Below are positions 47,753 through 56,005 of a stretch of 64,000 nt of DNA, in pieces. Under the pieces are notes generated by a model that was not told the DNA's origin, did not search any database, and saw only the letters and a program-made list of their open reading frames with translations. The translations under genes were made by a program, and so were the position numbers. Source of the stretch: SIG480 sp045586595 (GTDB lineage: Bacteria; Bacillota; Clostridia; Oscillospirales; JAAYXM01); assembly GCA_045586595.1 (NCBI GenBank), contig JAZNAQ010000020.1:1-64000 (forward strand), given 5' to 3'. Positions within the stretch are counted from its first letter, which is position 1, and each line of letters starts with the position of its first letter.

Positions 47753-48283
47753 ATGAAAAAAACTTGTATATTACTTGCCGCATTTATAACTTTCTCTATT
47801 TTTTCAGCATGTGGCGACAGCTCGCAGAAGGACTTGATTTTGCCGGAGGCGAAAAACGATTACACCTACACGGTTTTAGATGATACCAAGAAGGAAGGTC
47901 TTACATGCTCGCTTGAAGTGCGCTGTGACGATGCCCTCAACCACGAATTGCTCTCGGACGAAAAACGGGAAAACCTACCTGAAGATGGTGCAATTATTTC
48001 AAAATGTGATATACAGTTTACAGAGGGAGCGTCTATTCTCGACATTCTACTACGCGAGGCTCAGGCTCGCAAAATACATATCGAATTTGCAAAGTCTCCG
48101 ATATATAACTCAACTTATATCAAAGGCATAGCAAACCTGTATGAATTTGATTGCGGAGCACTTTCCGGCTGGAGCTATACTGTAAACGGCGAGATGCCGC
48201 TTGTTGACTGCAGCCAGTATATAATAGAAAACGGTGACATCATTTCACTTACATATATCTGCGACTATGCATCAGCGCAATAG
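47753..48283 (+). CDS. lipoprotein with DUF4430 (transcobalamin-like) domain
   Basis: The protein has 176 residues. The signal peptide ends FSAC, a lipobox (Cys near 20). The C-terminal approximately 75 residues, with LYEFDCGALSGWSYTVNGEM, match the DUF4430 domain, a beta-grasp-like module seen in transcobalamin-like and surface proteins of Firmicutes. It may bind a cofactor or ligand at the cell surface. A link to vitamin B12 is speculative. It begins 41 bp after the permease gene. Confidence 0.8.
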   Translation: MKKTCILLAAFITFSIFSACGDSSQKDLILPEAKNDYTYTVLDDTKKEGLTCSLEVRCDDALNHELLSDEKRENLPEDGAIISKCDIQFTEGASILDILLREAQARKIHIEFAKSPIYNSTYIKGIANLYEFDCGALSGWSYTVNGEMPLVDCSQYIIENGDIISLTYICDYASAQ

Positions 48284-48315
48284 ACTTAAAACGAAATCCC
48301 CGAGGTGATACGCAA

Positions 48316-50076
48316 ATGAAAACCCACGTTCAAGGAAAAAGCACGCGATACCTCATGTCGCGCTTTGTGCCCTATTTTAAAAAGTACAAACTTGTGCTTG
48401 TGCTCGACCTTTTCTGTGCCATGCTCACAACACTTTGCGACATCATTCTTCCGCTTATTGTCAGACACCTGACAACACTTGGAATGAATGATATAGGTGC
48501 ATTGAACGCCCGCGTTATACTCTCTGCGGGGGCGCTCTATCTGGGTCTTCGCATTATAGATGTTCTTGCAAATTACTTCATGCAGGATGTCGGCCACGTT
48601 ATGGGCGCAAAAATTGAGACGGATATGCGCCGAGACCTGTTCTCACATCTGCAAGAGCTTTCATACTCATACTACAGCAACACAAAGGTCGGCCAGCTTA
48701 TGGCGAGGATTACAAGCGACCTATTTGATGTGACGGAATTTGCCCACCACTGCCCCGAAGAATTTTTTATTGCGGGAATAAAAATAGTGCTTTCGTTTGT
48801 AATACTGTGCTCAACAGATGTATGGCTTACACTCATCATCTTTGCAATTATCCCCGTTATGATATTCTGTTCTACCAGATTTAACCGCCGGATGCGCCGT
48901 GCGTTTAAGCGCTCACGCAACCAGCTGGGAGAGATTAATGCTCAGGTAGAAGATTCGCTTTTAGGTATACGCGTTGTAAAGTCCTTTGCAAACGAGGACA
49001 TCGAAAAAGAAAAGTTTGAAAGCGGAAACGCAGAGTTTCTTGACACAAAGAAAGAAACCTATAAGTATATGGCGGGCTTTGGGAGTTCTAACCGCTTCTT
49101 TGACGGGCTTATGTATATCGTTGTAGTTGTTGCAGGCTCATTCTTTATGATGTACGGTCGCATTACACCTGCCGACTTTATGGCATATCTTCTGTATGTC
49201 ACAACACTTCTTACATCAATACGCAGAATTGTTGAGTTTACCGAGCAGTTTCAACGCGGCATGACAGGCATTGAGCGATTTGTTGAGGTTCTTGACGAAC
49301 CTGTAGAAATTAAAGACTGTGAAAACGCAACCGAGCTTTCTGATATTTCAGGAGATATTGACTTTAAGGATGTAAGTTTTCGCTACTCTGACGGTGAAGC
49401 TGCTGTTCTCTCAAACATAAACCTTCACATAAAACGCGGCGAGAACGTTGCGCTCGTAGGCCCATCGGGTGCCGGCAAAACAACGCTATGCAACCTCATC
49501 CCCCGTTTTTATGATGTTACCGAGGGCTCTATATCAATAGACGGCACAGACATCCGCTCTGTTACCACAAAATCTCTGCGTTCACAGATAGGCATTGTTC
49601 AGCAGGATGTATACCTCTTTGCAGGCACGGTATATGACAACATTGAATACGGTAAGCCCGGGGCAACACGCGAGGAAATCGAGAATGCCGCACGCCTTGC
49701 CGGCGCACACGAGTTTATCACCCAACTTCCCGACGGTTATGAAACATTTGTCGGCGAGCGCGGTGTAAAGCTCTCAGGGGGGCAGAAACAGAGAATCAGC
49801 ATAGCGCGTGTATTTCTCAAAAACCCGCCCGTACTAATTCTTGACGAAGCGACAAGCGCACTCGATAACGAGAGCGAACACATTGTCCAACGCTCACTCG
49901 CAGAGCTTGCAAAAGGGCGCACCACACTCACCATTGCGCACAGGCTTACAACCATAAGAAATGCGACAGCAATACTCGTTCTGACAGAGGACGGAATAGC
50001 TGAAAGCGGAAGTCACGACGACCTTATGAAAAAACAGGGCTTATACTTTAACCTTTATAATATGTATAATGTTTAG
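48316..50076 (+). CDS. ABC exporter, fused membrane and ATPase domains
   Basis: The protein has 586 residues. Six membrane helices occupy about 1-320. The ATPase has Walker A GPSGAGKTT near 385, the signature LSGGQKQR near 490, Walker B VLILDEATS and the switch His in LTIAHRLTT. This is an MsbA/BmrA-type half-transporter exporting lipids, drugs or peptides as a dimer. The ATG follows GAGGTG with normal spacing, 32 bp after the lipoprotein gene. Confidence 0.9.
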   Translation: MKTHVQGKSTRYLMSRFVPYFKKYKLVLVLDLFCAMLTTLCDIILPLIVRHLTTLGMNDIGALNARVILSAGALYLGLRIIDVLANYFMQDVGHVMGAKIETDMRRDLFSHLQELSYSYYSNTKVGQLMARITSDLFDVTEFAHHCPEEFFIAGIKIVLSFVILCSTDVWLTLIIFAIIPVMIFCSTRFNRRMRRAFKRSRNQLGEINAQVEDSLLGIRVVKSFANEDIEKEKFESGNAEFLDTKKETYKYMAGFGSSNRFFDGLMYIVVVVAGSFFMMYGRITPADFMAYLLYVTTLLTSIRRIVEFTEQFQRGMTGIERFVEVLDEPVEIKDCENATELSDISGDIDFKDVSFRYSDGEAAVLSNINLHIKRGENVALVGPSGAGKTTLCNLIPRFYDVTEGSISIDGTDIRSVTTKSLRSQIGIVQQDVYLFAGTVYDNIEYGKPGATREEIENAARLAGAHEFITQLPDGYETFVGERGVKLSGGQKQRISIARVFLKNPPVLILDEATSALDNESEHIVQRSLAELAKGRTTLTIAHRLTTIRNATAILVLTEDGIAESGSHDDLMKKQGLYFNLYNMYNV

Positions 50077-50112
50077 AAAAACAGGCTGTGCCAAAAGCAC
50101 AGCCTGTTTTTT
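50077..50112. terminator. bidirectional terminator between ABC exporter and flippase genes
   Basis: AAAACAGGCTGTGC pairs with GCACAGCCTGTTTT around CAAAA, with T runs on both strands. The two genes converge here. Confidence 0.88.
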
Positions 50113-50122
50113 ATTTCTGTTA

Positions 50123-51724
50123 TTACTTATCAGGGAAAAGTTTTGCCGCGATTTTTTCACCCTTAGGAAGTCCTAACACATCGTCCTTTGTTATTCCGCG
50201 AAGAAGTATCATTGCTGCAAAGTACACTACAACACCCGATGTGATAGAAGCCGCAACAGATACAAGATTTCCGACAAACGGAAGTGCAAGAGAATATACG
50301 AGATATACAGCGACACCCATAAGTGCGCAAGAGATTATCGGGCGTATATACGTCTCAACAAACTTCGGTTTAAACCCTACAGTACGCGCAAGGAAGAACA
50401 TATTAAGCACCGTTATAAGAACATAGCACAGAACAGTTCCCACTGCCGCACCCGAGAGCTCAACGCCAGGAATCGCAATGAGTATATAGTTTGCAACGAT
50501 TTTTAACACTGCACCGCAAAGCATGGTCAAAAGCGGAACGGTAGCGCGACCCAATGCCTGCATTGAGGTTGACGTGAGCGACGATGCACACAAGAAGAAA
50601 GAGGCTATACCGAGTATTGAGAGCACCGGTGCCGCTATTGCAACATCAGCTGCAGATTTGAACAGGATTGAAAGTATCGGCTTTGCGAGAACTGAAATTC
50701 CTACAGATGCAGGAAGTGTGAATATGATGACTATCCGCAGAGCAGAAAGCAGCGTTTTGTGAAGCTTTTCGCGGTCTCCTACCGCGTACGCCGCCGATAT
50801 CGTCGGCGTTACGCTGACATTAAGCGATATTATAATTGACGGAACAAGGTTAAACAGAGGAAGTGCATAATTCTCATAAATGCCAAAAAGCGATGTCGTC
50901 ATTTCTGAATCATATCCAAGCAACGCCAGACGATTTGTTATGAGGAACATATCTATCGTGCTTGTGATGTTCATAACAAGAGAGCCGAGTGTTACAGGAA
51001 CGGCAATCTTCAAAAGTGCCGATAGAATTTGTGAGCTTTTTCTTACTTCCCCGCCGTTATCTGAAAGCCTCCCCTCAACACGTCGCTTGTGGACGGCAAA
51101 GAATATCATCAACAGCACCGTTAGTACAGTTCCTACGGTTATTCCCGTTATAATTCCCGCCGATATGTACTTGCCGCTAAAACCACGAGAGAGAAGAAGC
51201 CATGCGAGCAGGAGTCCTATAAAAAGCCTTGAGAGCGCCTCTATTATCTGAGAAATGCCGGTCGGCACCATGTTCTCGTGGCCTTGAAAATACCCTCGAA
51301 ACGCCGCGGTGCACGCCATAAAAAGCACCGCAGGCGCAAGTGCAATTATGCTCGGTACTGCGTTAATGTCATTTGTTGCGAGAGCCAAAGGCTTAGCAAA
51401 GATAATGAGCGTAAGCATCCCCACAAGACCGATGGTAAGACAGAGCCCCATTGCGGTCTTGAAAATCTTGTTCGTCTCACGCGGTCTGTCAAGCGCGCGG
51501 CTTTCGGATATCATCTTGGATATAGCTATCGGGATACCTGCTGTGGCAATCGTAAGCAGTATAGAATAGTATCTGTACGCCATACTGTACAGTCCCATGG
51601 TATACTCTCCGACGAGATTGGTGAGCGGTATGCGGAAAACCGCGCCAATAATCTTAACTATAATACTTGATGCCGCAAGAATAATCGCACCCTTTACGAA
51701 TGATGCTTCTTTTTTATTAGACAA
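50123..51724 (-). CDS. SpoVB/MurJ-like oligosaccharide flippase
   Basis: The protein has 533 residues and about 14 membrane helices of the MATE/MOP flippase superfamily. The opening KGAIILAASSIIVKIIGAVFR and GEYTMGLYSMAYRYYSI match the SpoVB-type branch found in sporulating Firmicutes. It may flip lipid-linked precursors of peptidoglycan or other glycans. A TTG start at 51724 is preferred as AAAGGGTG precedes it; the longer frame overlaps the upstream gene's end. It is third in a minus-strand unit after the decarboxylase and phosphatase genes. Confidence 0.85.
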   Translation of the reverse strand: MSNKKEASFVKGAIILAASSIIVKIIGAVFRIPLTNLVGEYTMGLYSMAYRYYSILLTIATAGIPIAISKMISESRALDRPRETNKIFKTAMGLCLTIGLVGMLTLIIFAKPLALATNDINAVPSIIALAPAVLFMACTAAFRGYFQGHENMVPTGISQIIEALSRLFIGLLLAWLLLSRGFSGKYISAGIITGITVGTVLTVLLMIFFAVHKRRVEGRLSDNGGEVRKSSQILSALLKIAVPVTLGSLVMNITSTIDMFLITNRLALLGYDSEMTTSLFGIYENYALPLFNLVPSIIISLNVSVTPTISAAYAVGDREKLHKTLLSALRIVIIFTLPASVGISVLAKPILSILFKSAADVAIAAPVLSILGIASFFLCASSLTSTSMQALGRATVPLLTMLCGAVLKIVANYILIAIPGVELSGAAVGTVLCYVLITVLNMFFLARTVGFKPKFVETYIRPIISCALMGVAVYLVYSLALPFVGNLVSVAASITSGVVVYFAAMILLRGITKDDVLGLPKGEKIAAKLFPDK

Positions 51725-51746
51725 TTCTTTCACCCTTTTATCTGTG

Positions 51747-52883
51747 TTACTGTATAATATCAAGAATCATTACAATCTGACGAATTCTGTCCTCTGTCTC
51801 TCGAAAAACTTCATAGAAACCATATTTTTTATAGAAGTCATATGCGGCGGCGTTTTTCTCAGCCACGCGCACACTGATGTGTTTTTTGCCCATGGCGCGG
51901 TACTTGCTTATTGCATGACCAATAAGCTGTATTCCGTATCTCATGCGCCTGTACTCTGGCTTTAAATAAACAAGTGGTATATGGCCTGCGCAAGGATAGA
52001 GCGTTATATCATCATCAAGCTCTATCATTCCAATTTCACCCTCAGCGCAATACCCAAAAGCTATATTTCTCTCATCCTGACGCAAAACTCGCTTAGCCTT
52101 TGCATCAACAGCTTTCATACCGACCGGCTCGTCGCCGAATATATCAAGCCACGCCTCAAGATGGTAGTCGCGGATTTTCTCTTTATCTCTCGGGAGACGC
52201 GCAAACTCAAACCAAACGTTCTTACCGCCACCTTCTCGTACCCAACGCATATTCTCGCCAAAACCGGGCATTGCGCGAAGGTGTGAGTTATCATTTCTGA
52301 AAACCTCTGTATACTCGCCGTTTTTCCATCGAAAACAGCTTACACAGGTATTATCGCCCCAATCGCCCTTTTCAACCCCTGAAAGGTCTCCTCCATGAGT
52401 TATGCCGTGCATCAGCAAGCGTATTGTCGCACCGTGGCTGACAATCGCTATTGTCTTCCCTTCGTTTTCTGATACTACTCTGTCGAGTGCGGTTTTGGCT
52501 CTTGCGTAAACATCTGCATAGCTTTCACTCTCAGAGAGCTTAAACTTAATCGGATTGTTAGTCCAATTCTCATAGGCATCAGGAAAAAGCGCAGGTATCT
52601 CTCCCCACGGCAGGTCTTCCCACTCTCCCAGAAAAATTTCGCGAAAAGCTGAGTCCTTATTAAGCTTGAGACCCTTTGGCTTATATATTGCGCCTGCGGT
52701 TTCACAGGTGCGAATAAGGTCGCTCGAATATACCACGTCTATTTTTATATTTTCAAAACGCTTCTCGAGACACTTTATCTGTTCATATCCCTTCGGTGTA
52801 ACGAGACCGTCATACCAGCCGTACGCACGCCTGGTAAGGTTTCCGAAAGACTCGGCATGGCGAATTAAATATATTTCGGTTAT
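51747..52883 (-). CDS. histidine phosphatase-GNAT acetyltransferase fusion, probable AUA start
   Basis: The frame encodes 378 residues. Residues 1-200 form a histidine phosphatase domain: IYLIRHAES carries the catalytic His, and VVSENEGKTIAIVSHGATIRLL the second His. From about 215 to the end is a GNAT acetyltransferase domain with PEYRRMRYGIQLIGHAI as the acetyl-CoA loop. The first standard start codon (52736) would remove the catalytic RH. The only position with a ribosome binding site (AAGGGGG, 8 nt) is an ATA codon at 52883. Substrates of both domains are unknown. Confidence 0.75.
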   Translation of the reverse strand: MTEIYLIRHAESFGNLTRRAYGWYDGLVTPKGYEQIKCLEKRFENIKIDVVYSSDLIRTCETAGAIYKPKGLKLNKDSAFREIFLGEWEDLPWGEIPALFPDAYENWTNNPIKFKLSESESYADVYARAKTALDRVVSENEGKTIAIVSHGATIRLLMHGITHGGDLSGVEKGDWGDNTCVSCFRWKNGEYTEVFRNDNSHLRAMPGFGENMRWVREGGGKNVWFEFARLPRDKEKIRDYHLEAWLDIFGDEPVGMKAVDAKAKRVLRQDERNIAFGYCAEGEIGMIELDDDITLYPCAGHIPLVYLKPEYRRMRYGIQLIGHAISKYRAMGKKHISVRVAEKNAAAYDFYKKYGFYEVFRETEDRIRQIVMILDIIQ

Positions 52884-52913
52884 ACCGTCCGCCCCCTTTT
52901 TACATAGCAGGTC

Positions 52914-53750
52914 TTAAAAGCAAAGTTTTAAATCTCGAGCTACTTCTTCTGCTGCATTTTTTACTCTGTCAGAAAAATCCCCGTCGCCCTCAGGCAGTGT
53001 TATCGGGCGGGTGACGTATACAAGCCCACCTAAGCCACGCATATCAAACGCACCGTTCAGGTCGTGAGCGGTTGTTTTCTTTCCGTCGTATCCGGTAAGA
53101 ATAAACACAGTTTTTTTGAAAGTGCGGCGAAATTCACGAAGCACACTGTTCGGAAGTCCACCCAAGGCAATGCCTATGTTTGAGTACCCCATACCGCCAA
53201 GATGCTTCTCACCCCATATATGAACCTTTTCGCACACTGCGCGGTATACAGGGCGAATACCTGCCATGAGTTCTTGCAGGTCCTGCGGGGTCCCCTCTGC
53301 AGTATGAGAGATAACAAAAACGTTTTTATTATCTGTACCGCATTTTTCAAAAAACGGTATAAGCCCTGCCGAACCGTAATATGGGCTGACAGTAACACAA
53401 TCTGCGCCGAGTGTATCAAAATAGAACTCTGCCTCAACTTTTGAAGCAACCGGGTCGCCGCTGCATTTTGCATCGGCTATTGTATACATCCCCTTTTCTC
53501 TTGCGTAGGAAATCGCATCAGCTATTGTCTTCTGCCCATACGGCAAAAGTGCCGCTGTGTTTACCGCAATCGCCGGCACAATGCCGCAAACCGCATCAAT
53601 TACAGCGCGGTTATATGCCTGTACGGCCTCAGGCGCATCCGCCTTATCCTTTAAAAACTCGTCGGGAAGCTCGCCTGCGCCTATATCAAGCCCAAGTATA
53701 CACGGCGCCGCACCTTTTATTATGTTCATAACAAGCGCATCAAGATTCAT
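52914..53750 (-). CDS. orotidine 5'-phosphate decarboxylase-like protein with an altered active site
   Basis: The protein has 278 residues and resembles type 2 (long) OMP decarboxylases. GAAPCILGLDIG, NRAVIDAVCGIVPAIAVN and VTVSPYYG fit the family TIM barrel. The catalytic segment reads DAKCSGDP, whereas family members normally have D-x-K-x-x-D with two residues between Lys and the second Asp; here there are three. That shifts a key acid. It may be a divergent enzyme or a paralogue with another role. The ATG at 53750 follows GAGGG. No other pyr genes are near. Confidence 0.75.
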   Translation of the reverse strand: MNLDALVMNIIKGAAPCILGLDIGAGELPDEFLKDKADAPEAVQAYNRAVIDAVCGIVPAIAVNTAALLPYGQKTIADAISYAREKGMYTIADAKCSGDPVASKVEAEFYFDTLGADCVTVSPYYGSAGLIPFFEKCGTDNKNVFVISHTAEGTPQDLQELMAGIRPVYRAVCEKVHIWGEKHLGGMGYSNIGIALGGLPNSVLREFRRTFKKTVFILTGYDGKKTTAHDLNGAFDMRGLGGLVYVTRPITLPEGDGDFSDRVKNAAEEVARDLKLCF

Positions 53751-53854
53751 AGCATTTACCCTCTTTTCTAATTTATTAGTATACCACAAATACAAATAAA
53801 AGAAAAGGTGTATTGTATTTAATATCAGTATGCACCTTATATGTGCATTTTAAC

Positions 53855-53883
53855 TTGACTTTATTGGCATAATATAGTATTCT
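53855..53883 (+). promoter_or_regulatory. promoter of the NSS transporter gene
   Basis: TTGACT (53855-53860) and TATTCT (53878-53883) are 17 bp apart, about 40 bp before the start codon. Confidence 0.7.
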
Positions 53884-53924
53884 AATAAATTATCAGTGAA
53901 TTAAAGAGTAAAGGGGATATAGTT

Positions 53925-55388
53925 TTGGATAACACTAATCGCGGCTCATGGAAAAGCAATTTTGGTTTTCTTATGTCAGCCATCGGCTCGGCGGTAGGCC
54001 TCGGCAACATTTGGGGCTTCCCATATAAAATGGGGCGCTCAGGAGGCTTTTCATTCCTGGTCATTTATATACTAATGTCTATTTTTGTAGGTTTTTCAAT
54101 CATGCTCGCAGAGCTTGCCATGGGCCGAAAGACTGGCAAGGGAGCAATAGGCGCATACAATAAGCTTTCCAAAAGATTTAAATGGGTTGGCTGGCTTGCT
54201 GTTTTTGCACCTTTTGCTATAATGAGTTTCTATACGGTCCTCGGCGCATACTGCATTGAGTATATGTCACTCAACCTCTCAAACCTCGCATTCGGAATGG
54301 GTGGGGCCATATCAGGTTCTGAACTTTTTACATCTATGCTCACAAATCCGCTGGGCGCACTCGTCTTCACAATTATCTTCATATTAATCTGCTATTTAAT
54401 CAACTGCGGCGGCGTTTCGGACGGTATTGAGAAGTTTAATAAAATCGGTATGCCCGCTCTGTTCTTTATGCTTGTAGTCATAATCATACGTTCTGTTACG
54501 CTTCCAAACGCAATCGAAGGTCTTAAATATATGTTTGTCCCCGGCTATGCGGTAAGCGCAGGCTTTGTTGAAAAAGCTCCGAGCTTTATTACTGTTCTCG
54601 CAACGGCAGGCGGACAGGTTTTCTTTTCGCTTTCACTTGCTATGGGTATTATGATTACCTATGGTTCTTACTTAAGCAAAAGCGAAAGCCTTGTGAAAAA
54701 CAGCTGTATAATTGCAGTGTGCGATACCATTGTTGCCGTTATGGCAGGCCTTGCAGTTCTCCCCGCAGCGGTGGCAACGGGCATATCTCAGGGTATCCCT
54801 GTAGGTGATATACAGCTCGGCGGCCCGAATCTCCTTTTTGTTACACTTCAAGACGTATTTAACTCTATGGGGATAATCGGCCCGCTCTTTGGGACAATTT
54901 TTTACCTTCTCGTATTCATTGCAGCATCCACCTCTACCATCTCGCTTATAGAGGTTGTCGCAGCATACTTTATTGACCGTGACATAGACCGCGGCAAAAC
55001 CCCCAACCGCAGAAAAATTATCACATTTGTATGTCTTGCCGTCATGGCAGAGTCTGCAATCGTTGCCATCGACGGTCTCGGTGCAAACGGTTTGTGGGTG
55101 CCCTTCCAGAACTCACTCGGTGTAATCGGTTCATTTAACGACAACTGGCTCGACTTTATCGATACACTTGCAGAGGGCATCGCAATGCCGCTCGGAGCAC
55201 TTATGATGAGCATAATGGTCGCCTGGGAAATCAAACCGAAAACACTGCTTGAAGAAATAAACGGCGGAAAGCCCTCAAGAGTTAACGGCTTCTTCACGTT
55301 CTGCATACGCTTTATTGTTCCACCGGTTATGCTTCTCATCCTCCTGGGGCAGCTTGACTCTTTCTTCGCTTTAGGAATATTCAACTGA
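53925..55388 (+). CDS. sodium:neurotransmitter symporter (NSS/SNF) family transporter
   Basis: The protein has 487 residues and about 12 membrane helices. SAIGSAVGLGNIWGFPYK is the helix 1 signature of NSS transporters, with the Na+-binding residues. In bacteria such proteins (LeuT, TnaT, MhsT) take up amino acids with sodium. The start is a TTG preceded by AAAGGGG; no ATG fits better. It stands alone on the plus strand. Confidence 0.9.
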   Translation: MDNTNRGSWKSNFGFLMSAIGSAVGLGNIWGFPYKMGRSGGFSFLVIYILMSIFVGFSIMLAELAMGRKTGKGAIGAYNKLSKRFKWVGWLAVFAPFAIMSFYTVLGAYCIEYMSLNLSNLAFGMGGAISGSELFTSMLTNPLGALVFTIIFILICYLINCGGVSDGIEKFNKIGMPALFFMLVVIIIRSVTLPNAIEGLKYMFVPGYAVSAGFVEKAPSFITVLATAGGQVFFSLSLAMGIMITYGSYLSKSESLVKNSCIIAVCDTIVAVMAGLAVLPAAVATGISQGIPVGDIQLGGPNLLFVTLQDVFNSMGIIGPLFGTIFYLLVFIAASTSTISLIEVVAAYFIDRDIDRGKTPNRRKIITFVCLAVMAESAIVAIDGLGANGLWVPFQNSLGVIGSFNDNWLDFIDTLAEGIAMPLGALMMSIMVAWEIKPKTLLEEINGGKPSRVNGFFTFCIRFIVPPVMLLILLGQLDSFFALGIFN

Positions 55389-55401
55389 TAAAAGTAACCT
55401 C

Positions 55402-55458
55402 ACCTCCGTATGTCGCATATAATAAAGAGATGTTATTTGTGACTTACGGAGGTTTTTT
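55402..55458 (+). promoter_or_regulatory. inverted repeat that includes the ribosome binding site of the SOD-like gene
   Basis: ACCTCCGTA (55402-55410) pairs with TACGGAGGT (55445-55453), extended inside by GTC with GAC. The second arm holds the GGAGG ribosome binding site of the next gene and is followed by TTTTTT. A TATAAT-like box (55418-55423) lies in the loop. Read-through RNA would fold and stop or be poorly translated; RNA starting in the loop would not. Confidence 0.6.
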
Positions 55459-55460
55459 AT

Positions 55461-55955
55461 ATGCAAAAAGGAAATGGGAATTCCGTAAACCCTTTAATGC
55501 TTCTGCGTAAACGTCCAAACGCCTCGGCAGTTCTTCGCGGAAGTTCGCAGTACCCTGCGATAAACGGAAGCATATGGTTTTACCAAACCCAAATCGGCGT
55601 TTTTGTACTCGTTCAGGCATCAGGGTTGCCGCAAGACTCAGACCCGTGCATAGCTCCTATTTTCGGTTTCCATATCCACGAGGGGGATTCATGTACCGGA
55701 AACAGCGAAGATGAATTTGCGGATACGTTAAGCCATTATAATCCCGATGACTGCCCTCACCCATACCATGCGGGAGATATGCCGCCGCTGTTCGGTGTGC
55801 ACGGAAATGCTTTCCTCGCATTTCTGACAGACAGATTCTCTGTCAGTGATGTTATCGGCAAGACCGTGGTTATTCACTCCGAGCCGGACGACTTTTCTTC
55901 TCAACCCTCAGGCAATTCCGGAATGAAGATTGCTTGCGGCAAAATCAGCAAATAA
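55461..55955 (+). CDS. Cu/Zn superoxide dismutase-family protein without signal peptide
   Basis: The protein has 164 residues. GFHIHEGDSCTG carries the first two His. HYNPDDCPHPYHAGDMPPL carries further His ligands and the loop to the zinc Asp. VVIHSEPDDF carries the last Cu His. The Cys pair (SC and AC) that forms the usual disulphide is present. Bacterial SodC normally has a secretion signal, but none is seen, so the protein looks cytoplasmic. Catalysis is probable but unproven. The ATG follows the GGAGG in the hairpin. Confidence 0.8.
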   Translation: MQKGNGNSVNPLMLLRKRPNASAVLRGSSQYPAINGSIWFYQTQIGVFVLVQASGLPQDSDPCIAPIFGFHIHEGDSCTGNSEDEFADTLSHYNPDDCPHPYHAGDMPPLFGVHGNAFLAFLTDRFSVSDVIGKTVVIHSEPDDFSSQPSGNSGMKIACGKISK

Positions 55956-55957
55956 CA

Positions 55958-55995
55958 AAAATGCAGTAGTTGAATCTCCAACTACTGCGTTTTTT
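55958..55995. terminator. bidirectional terminator between SOD-like and AGCS genes
   Basis: GCAGTAGTTG (55963-55972) pairs with CAACTACTGC (55979-55988), with A and T runs outside. Confidence 0.88.
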
Positions 55996-56005
55996 ATTAT
56001 ATATT

